From Clostridium sp. UBA6640 (GTDB lineage Bacteria > Bacillota > Clostridia > Clostridiales > Clostridiaceae), in contig NZ_DKLM01000001.1 of the NCBI RefSeq assembly GCF_002455975.1, positions 65,443-76,582 on the forward strand: a stretch of DNA of 11,140 bases, written 5' to 3'. The position numbers and the translations under genes were made by a program. Every line of letters starts with the position of its first letter. Within the stretch, counting starts at the first letter, position 1. Below the pieces are notes generated by a model. The model made no database searches. It was not told the DNA's origin and was given only the letters and a program-made list of their open reading frames with translations. Shown here one piece after another: positions 6,625 to 11,140 of this stretch.

Positions 6625-6651
6625 ATGAGAAAACTTATTATTAACACATAG
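6625..6651 (+). CDS. Candidate leader peptide MRKLIINT (8 aa)
   Basis: ATG at 6625 follows AAAAAAGGAGAG (ending at 6615), a strong ribosome binding site with a 9-nt gap. The frame encodes MRKLIINT and stops at TAG 6649-6651. Its last three codons lie in the 5' arm of a hairpin (6641-6669), so a ribosome that stalls or terminates there would change the RNA fold. This is the arrangement of leader peptides in translational attenuators of inducible resistance genes. It resembles the leader before the hydrolase gene in this window in design but not in sequence. The peptide is not matched to any known one. Confidence 0.5.
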   Translation: MRKLIINT

Positions 6652-6727
6652 CAAAGGCTATTGTGTTAAAAACATAATCAAGGAAATGGCCTTTGTTTAA
6701 TCCTAAGTAAGAAAAGTAAATTTAGGA
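6641..6727 (+). promoter_or_regulatory. Candidate attenuator with mutually exclusive hairpins
   Basis: Hairpin A pairs TTAACACA+TAGC (6641-6652) with GCTA+TGTGTTAA (6657-6669, one bulged T) around loop AAAG. Hairpin B pairs CAAAGGCTATT (6652-6662) with AATGGCCTTTG (6685-6695), 11 bp with one wobble. A and B share 6652-6662, so they cannot form together. A third pairing, TCCTAA (6701-6706) with TTAGGA (6722-6727), would cover the AGGAGG (6724-6729) of the next gene. B is followed by only TTT, so control of translation is more likely than of transcription. Which hairpin is the ON state is not known. Confidence 0.5.
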
Positions 6728-6735
6728 GGAACATA

Positions 6736-7008
6736 ATGTGCTATATTAACGCTCAAGATATATTTCCCCAAGAGATAATTGATCTAATTCAGCAGTATGT
6801 AGATGGAAAGTATATATATATTCCTAAAAAAGAAGGCAATAGAAAGAAATGGGGAGAAGCAACTAATGTAAGAAAAGAAATTGCAATTAGAAATACAGCT
6901 ATTTATAAGGAATATAATAGAGGTATTTGTAAAGAATCTCTTGCTAGCAAGTATTTCTTATCAGAAAAAAGTATAGAAAGAATTATTTTACAAGAAAAAA
7001 GAAAATAA
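6736..7008 (+). CDS. CD3324/Mor-like small DNA-binding protein
   Basis: This 90-residue basic protein opens with YINAQDIFPQEIIDLIQQYVDGKYIYIPKKEGNRKKWGE, the pattern I recall for the clostridial CD3324 family, which is related to Mor-type transcription activators. The C-terminal part (about 50-85, RNTAIYKEYNRGICKESLASKYFLSEKSIERII) fits a helix-turn-helix, with ESLASKYFLSEKSIERI as turn and recognition helix. AGGAGG at 6724-6729 with a 6-nt gap supports the ATG. It is probably a transcription regulator of the adjacent cluster or of targets elsewhere; family members are poorly studied. A leader peptide and alternative hairpins directly upstream suggest that its own translation is regulated. 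It is complete. Confidence 0.82.
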   Translation: MCYINAQDIFPQEIIDLIQQYVDGKYIYIPKKEGNRKKWGEATNVRKEIAIRNTAIYKEYNRGICKESLASKYFLSEKSIERIILQEKRK

Positions 7009-7025
7009 TTAACTTAGCATGTGAA

Positions 7026-7137
7026 AGAAAATAATAGACCAAAGATGTTACCGTATTTTTATCAGATACTGCGTTAGGTTCTGACAACGCAATATGATAT
7101 AAAATAGGCTAACTATAATACTGATCTACTATTTTTT
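7026..7137. other. 112-nt imperfect palindrome / large RNA stem-loop
   Basis: Nested pairings run through the whole stretch. The outer arm is 7026-7041 with 7122-7137 (two mismatches). Then GTTA (7047-7050) pairs with TAAC (7110-7113). CC-TATTTT-TATCA (7051-7064, one bulge) pairs with TGATA-AAAATA-GG (7095-7108, one bulge). TGCGTT (7070-7075) pairs with AACGCA (7086-7091), leaving a 10-nt apical loop. It begins 18 nt after the CD3324-like gene. The right arm ends in six T, so it may act as an unusually large terminator. It may instead be a small structured RNA or a hairpin-type mobile remnant. It does not have the RYYYAAC/GTTRRRY ends of integron attC sites, and no flanking target duplication was noticed. 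Confidence 0.6.
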
Positions 7138-7148
7138 GAAGATGCCTT

Positions 7149-7191
7149 AATGAGCTATAAGCTAACTTTATTTAGTGTATGGCTCATTTTT
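7149..7191 (+). terminator. Strong intrinsic terminator ending the accessory cluster
   Basis: The arm 7149-7165 pairs with 7172-7188 over 17 positions with one A/G mismatch and two wobbles, closing on the loop CTTTAT. TTTTT at 7187-7191 follows. It should stop transcription from the cluster before the giant repeat protein gene. The remaining gap to 7384 has no further gene. It contains a possible sporulation-type -10 box at 7325-7333 (CATAGTATA) and no convincing SigA promoter. Confidence 0.85.
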
Positions 7192-7384
7192 ATTTAATAA
7201 AATTTGTAAGATGTTTTGGAAAAAGTACTTAGATAAGATATGAAATAAACTAATTGATTATAGTCTTTAAAGTCTAAAAAAGTAGAAAAATAGCTAAAAT
7301 CATAATCAAAAGAACATATCAATGCATAGTATATATCATGAAAAATATTATTATACAGTTGTGATGATAAAATGAGGTGATATT

Positions 7385-10300
7385 ATGGCGACAGTATCAG
7401 GTCGCGTTATATTTGATAGAGATAGAAGTGCTACAATTAATACAGGAGACTCAGGTATAGCTAATGTGCCTGTTGTATTACAAAATACAGTAACAAATGC
7501 TAGACTTGTAGTTCTTACAGATGCTAATGGAAATTATTCATTTATAAATGTACCAAATGGTAATTATAGAATTGTACAATCCTTTGGAACACCTGGAGGT
7601 GTTCTAACACCAGGAGATTTCAATAATGCAGTAGTTGGACCTATTCCAGTGGGGACAAACCCTCCAATAAGCTTTGCAACGAATCCTCCACCGGGTTCAA
7701 CTAATTTAGATTCACTAACTCCAGATACACTTTTAGTAGCTGTCACAGGAGCAAATTTAACGAATGAAAATTTCCTTGATGGCCCAGTTATATATACACC
7801 TATACAAAATATACTAGATCCATGTGTGTCAGTTTCAAATGTAAATCTTATTAATGTTGCTGATAATGGAACATTTGGCTTTTTTCCTCCAGGTACCCCT
7901 GCTAATACGGGTGCTCCAGTTGAACCTTACCCAGGTGTAACACCAGATTTCACCTATGTATTACCAGATCCAACTAAGTTTACACCTATTGGTGGTGAAT
8001 ATACAGTACAAAACATTATGACTAATGCAATGAGTAATGAAATAGGTGCTTGGTGGCGTATTGCAGACCATACTACAGGTAATGAAACAGGAAGAATGAT
8101 GGTGGTAAATGGTTTTAATCCAGGGGCTATTTTTTTTAGAGATGTAGTTTCAGTACAGCCTAATACAAACTATTTATTTAGTTCTTGGATTTTAAATCTA
8201 TTTAAAGTAGTAGGATATCCAAATCCTGAGCTTGGTGTACGGATACTTGATCAAAATGGTAATGTACTATATAGTGCAACATTGGGAGCTCAGATTCCAG
8301 TTAATACAAATGCTCCAGAATGGAAACAAATAGGTACTGTAATCAATTCACAAAATAACACAAGTTTAACAGTAGAATTTTTAAGTGAAGGGCCAGAGGT
8401 TATTGGAAATGATTATGCTATAGATGATGTATCATTAAACCAAGTTAATATTCCTCTCTTTATACCTGTAAAAACTATTAGTACCCCTATTGCAAATGTT
8501 GGGGAAACAGTAACCTATACAGTAACATTAGAAAATACTTGTACTAGTCCTTTAACAAATGTATTTTTTAAAGATATCGTACCAAATGGATTATTATTTG
8601 TGGCTGGTAGCGTAACAGTTAATGGAGTATCAGAGGAATCATTTGATCCTAATATTGGATTTACTATACCGGATATTCCAGGAGGTTCTACCGCTACTGT
8701 AACTTTTGATGCTGTAGTTAACGCTGTTCCAACGCCTAATCCAACCATTAATACAGCAACAATAAATTATTCCTATACACCTGTAGAAGGGGGAATAGAA
8801 AACAATTTTACTGTGGATTCTAATCCTGTCCCACTTGAAGTTAGGGCCCCTGTAGTAGCAGATGTTGGGGTTATAAAAACAGGAAGTCCAAACCCAGTAA
8901 TGTCAGGACAGACTTTGACCTATACAATTGATGTATCAAATTTTGGACCATCAGATGCCCAAAATGTTGTTTTAACAGATACTATTCCACCTGAAATAAT
9001 AGGAGCAGAATTCTCAACAAATGGAGGAATAACCTTTAGTCCATGGCCAGGAAGTCTTAGTATAGGGACATTATTAAATCAGGAAACAAGAACTATTTTA
9101 ATAAGAGGAACAGTAGCTCCAGTAGCTCCAGGTTTCATAACTAATACTGCGACTGTAACATCAACAACACCAGATCCTAATCCAAGTAATAACACATCAA
9201 CATCAGTTATAGAAGTTAACGAATCTACTCAAGAAGCAGATGTTGGAGTTTTTAAATCAGTAGGGCTGAATCCAGTACCTGCAGGAGGGATGGTAGTTTA
9301 TCCGATTACAGTATCGAATTTTGGACCAGCAGATGCCCAAAATGTTGTTTTAACGGATGCTATTCCACCTGAAATAACAGGAGTAGAATTCTCAACAGAT
9401 GGAGGATCAACCTTTAGTCCATGGCCAGGCTTCTTTAATATAGGAACGTTACCAGCTGGTGAAACAATAAATATTTTAATAAGAGGAACAGTGTCACCAA
9501 CAGCTACAGGAATTATAAGTAATACTGCAGAGGTAAGTTCAACAACACCAGATCCTAATCCAAGCAATAACGCATCTACGGTAGATGTGGAAGTTATTGC
9601 TCCTGTAGAAGCAGATATTTCAGTTGTAAAGACAGCAAGTCCAAATCCAGTAACACCAGGAGAAGTGCTAACCTATACAATTGTAGTAGCGAATGCAGGA
9701 CCATCAGACGCGCAAAATGTTATCTTAACTGATAGTATTCCATCTAGTATTATAGGACCAGAATTCTCAACAAATGGAGGCGGAACCTTTAGTTCATGGC
9801 CAGGAAGTCTTAATATAGGGACATTACCAGCTGGTCAAACAAGAACTATTTTAATAAGAGGAACAGTGTCACCATCAGCTACAGGAGTTATAGCCAATAC
9901 TGCAACCGTAACTTCATCAACACCAGATCCTAATCCAGGCAATAACACATCTACAGTAGATGTGGAAGTTATCCCGGTTGTAGGAGAAGCAGATATCTCT
10001 GTTGTAAAGACAGCAAGTCCAAATCCAGTAACACCAGGAGGAGTGCTGACTTATATACTTGTAGTATCTAATGCAGGACCAAATGATGCAGAAAATGTAG
10101 TGTTAACTGATAATATTCCACCTAGTATTATAGGACCAGAATTTTCAGTAGATGGAGGAGTAACGTTTAATCCATGGACAGGTTCCCTTAGTTTAGGAAC
10201 TTTACTAGTTGGAACTTCTAGAACTATTTTAATTAGAGGAACAGTAAGTTCATCAGCTACAGGAACTATAACTAATACAGCAGATGTAATTTCAACAACA

Positions 10301-11140
10301 CCAGATCCTAATCCGTCTAATAACACATCGACAGTAAATACAGAAGTTACTCAAGTAGCAGTAGAAGCAGATGTCTCAGTTGTAAAGACAGCAAGTCCAA
10401 ATCCAGTAACACCAGGAGGAGTGCTAACCTATACACTTGTAGTATCCAACGCAGGACCAAATGCTGCAGAAAATGTTATTTTAAATGATAATGTTTCATC
10501 TAGCATTATAGGACCAGAATTTTCAGTAGATGGAGGAGTAACATTTAATCCATGGCCAGGATCCATTGATATAGGAACCTTACCAGCTGGAAGCTCTAGA
10601 ACTATTTTAATTAGAGGAACAGTAAGTCCATCAGCTACAGGATGTATAAATAATACAGCGATAGTAGCTTCAACAACACCGGATCCTAATCCGTTTAACA
10701 ACACATCATCTATATGTGTAGAGGTGGCAGTACCAGGAGTAGCAGCAGATATTTCAGTTGTAAAGACAGCAAATCCAAATCCAGTAGTGCCAGGAGAGGT
10801 ACTAACCTACACACTTGTAGTAGGGAATGCAGGACCAGATGTTGCACAAAATGTTGTTGTAACTGATAATGTTTCACCTAGTATTATAGGAGCAGAATTT
10901 TCAGTAAATGGAGGAGTAACCTTTAATCCATGGCCAGGTTCTTTTAATATAGGAACCTTACCAGCTGGAAGCTCTAGAACTATTTTAATAAGAGGAACAG
11001 TGAGCACATCAGCTACAGGATGTATAAATAATACAGCAATTGTAACTTCAACAACGCCGGATCCTAATCCACTTAATAATGTATCATCTATATGTGTAGA
11101 GATACAGGCTGTAGTACCAGGAGAAGCAGATATTTCAGTT
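7385..11140 (+). CDS. Giant DUF11-repeat protein (partial, 3' end beyond window)
   Basis: The frame is open from ATG 7385 (GAGGTGAT at 7374-7381) to the window end, 1252 codons with no stop. In order: an SdrD-B/Cna-B-like beta-sandwich (about 1-75, starting VSGRVIFDRD with DANGNYSFINVPNGNYRI); a G/P/T-rich linker (about 76-190); a jelly-roll-like domain (about 190-355, ending YAIDDVSL, as in carbohydrate-binding or DUF642-like folds); a degenerate DUF11 domain (356-491); six DUF11/TIGR01451 repeats (492-1247); and the start of a seventh. Such proteins are usually structural or adhesive and extracellular. No signal peptide or N-terminal hydrophobic segment is present, so export by Sec is doubtful; a spore-layer location or another route is possible. 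Any cell-wall anchor would lie beyond the window. G+C looks higher than in neighbouring genes. Confidence 0.92.
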   Translation, partial: MATVSGRVIFDRDRSATINTGDSGIANVPVVLQNTVTNARLVVLTDANGNYSFINVPNGNYRIVQSFGTPGGVLTPGDFNNAVVGPIPVGTNPPISFATNPPPGSTNLDSLTPDTLLVAVTGANLTNENFLDGPVIYTPIQNILDPCVSVSNVNLINVADNGTFGFFPPGTPANTGAPVEPYPGVTPDFTYVLPDPTKFTPIGGEYTVQNIMTNAMSNEIGAWWRIADHTTGNETGRMMVVNGFNPGAIFFRDVVSVQPNTNYLFSSWILNLFKVVGYPNPELGVRILDQNGNVLYSATLGAQIPVNTNAPEWKQIGTVINSQNNTSLTVEFLSEGPEVIGNDYAIDDVSLNQVNIPLFIPVKTISTPIANVGETVTYTVTLENTCTSPLTNVFFKDIVPNGLLFVAGSVTVNGVSEESFDPNIGFTIPDIPGGSTATVTFDAVVNAVPTPNPTINTATINYSYTPVEGGIENNFTVDSNPVPLEVRAPVVADVGVIKTGSPNPVMSGQTLTYTIDVSNFGPSDAQNVVLTDTIPPEIIGAEFSTNGGITFSPWPGSLSIGTLLNQETRTILIRGTVAPVAPGFITNTATVTSTTPDPNPSNNTSTSVIEVNESTQEADVGVFKSVGLNPVPAGGMVVYPITVSNFGPADAQNVVLTDAIPPEITGVEFSTDGGSTFSPWPGFFNIGTLPAGETINILIRGTVSPTATGIISNTAEVSSTTPDPNPSNNASTVDVEVIAPVEADISVVKTASPNPVTPGEVLTYTIVVANAGPSDAQNVILTDSIPSSIIGPEFSTNGGGTFSSWPGSLNIGTLPAGQTRTILIRGTVSPSATGVIANTATVTSSTPDPNPGNNTSTVDVEVIPVVGEADISVVKTASPNPVTPGGVLTYILVVSNAGPNDAENVVLTDNIPPSIIGPEFSVDGGVTFNPWTGSLSLGTLLVGTSRTILIRGTVSSSATGTITNTADVISTTPDPNPSNNTSTVNTEVTQVAVEADVSVVKTASPNPVTPGGVLTYTLVVSNAGPNAAENVILNDNVSSSIIGPEFSVDGGVTFNPWPGSIDIGTLPAGSSRTILIRGTVSPSATGCINNTAIVASTTPDPNPFNNTSSICVEVAVPGVAADISVVKTANPNPVVPGEVLTYTLVVGNAGPDVAQNVVVTDNVSPSIIGAEFSVNGGVTFNPWPGSFNIGTLPAGSSRTILIRGTVSTSATGCINNTAIVTSTTPDPNPLNNVSSICVEIQAVVPGEADISV
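8858..11140 (+). repeat. Tandem DUF11 repeats (six full, one cut off)
   Basis: In-frame units start at 8858, 9236, 9611, 9989, 10367, 10745 and 11126, with lengths of 378, 375, 378, 378, 378 and 381 nt. Each begins AD(V/I)xVxK, contains TILIRGTV (NILIRGTV in unit 2), and ends around TTPDPNPxNN. Units 3-6 share long identical DNA stretches, for example GCAAGTCCAAATCCAGTAAC in units 3, 4 and 5, while units 1 and 2 are more diverged. The seventh unit is cut after 15 nt. Confidence 0.93.

Noticed and set aside
7026..7137. Integron attC site or CRISPR-related repeat
   Set aside because: The ends lack the RYYYAAC and GTTRRRY core sites, no integrase or cassette array is present, and the element is not repeated in the window.
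7564..8748. Reverse-strand ORFs 7564-7746 and 8515-8748
   Set aside because: They lie inside the continuous + strand reading frame of the giant protein and show no domain or start signal.
9298..11007. Series of similar reverse-strand ORFs of 66-91 codons (9298-9567, 10051-10326, 10429-10704, 10807-11007)
   Set aside because: They are antisense shadows of the DUF11 repeats. They resemble one another because the underlying DNA is repeated, and none has a ribosome binding site.
8858..11140. CRISPR array or DNA satellite
   Set aside because: The periodicity is a coding repeat of 125-127 codons that stays in frame and keeps protein motifs.

Overview
The window looks like chromosome of a low-GC, Gram-positive anaerobe of the Clostridium type. 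The DNA is very AT-rich, AGA/ATA codons dominate, ribosome binding sites are strong (AGGAGG, AAAGGAGG, GAGGTGAT), and intrinsic terminators are classical. All convincing genes lie on the + strand. Species cannot be named from the sequence alone.

Region 1 (1-3601): after a hairpin-rich leader comes a tight four-gene operon. It encodes a CcdA-type membrane electron carrier, a membrane-anchored TlpA/ResA-like thioredoxin (WCSPC), an OmpR-type response regulator and its HAMP-containing sensor histidine kinase. The first two should pass reducing power to proteins outside the membrane. The two-component pair probably senses an envelope or redox signal.

Region 2 (3602-7008): an accessory cluster resembling antibiotic or toxin resistance. 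It holds a metallo-beta-lactamase-fold hydrolase, a Vat-type streptogramin/xenobiotic acetyltransferase, a GNAT acetyltransferase, a small cytidine/blasticidin-type deaminase and a CD3324/Mor-like DNA-binding protein. Two stretches look like ribosome-responsive leaders. The first lies before the hydrolase: an ideal promoter, a 7-codon reading frame (MILVVLN), a branched RNA and a very strong terminator 30 nt before the gene start. The second lies before the CD3324-like gene: an 8-codon frame (MRKLIINT), two mutually exclusive hairpins and a possible hairpin over the Shine-Dalgarno. This pairing is the most interesting part of the window.

Region 3 (7009-7384): a gene-free stretch with a 112-nt imperfect palindrome, a strong terminator and the leader of the next gene.

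Region 4 (7385-11140): the 5' part (1252 codons, open at the window edge) of a giant repeat protein. It has an SdrD-B/Cna-B-like N-terminal domain, a jelly-roll-like domain, a degenerate DUF11 domain, six complete DUF11 repeats of 125-127 residues and the start of a seventh. It has no recognisable signal peptide. The last two complete repeats carry a matched pair of cysteines absent from the others.
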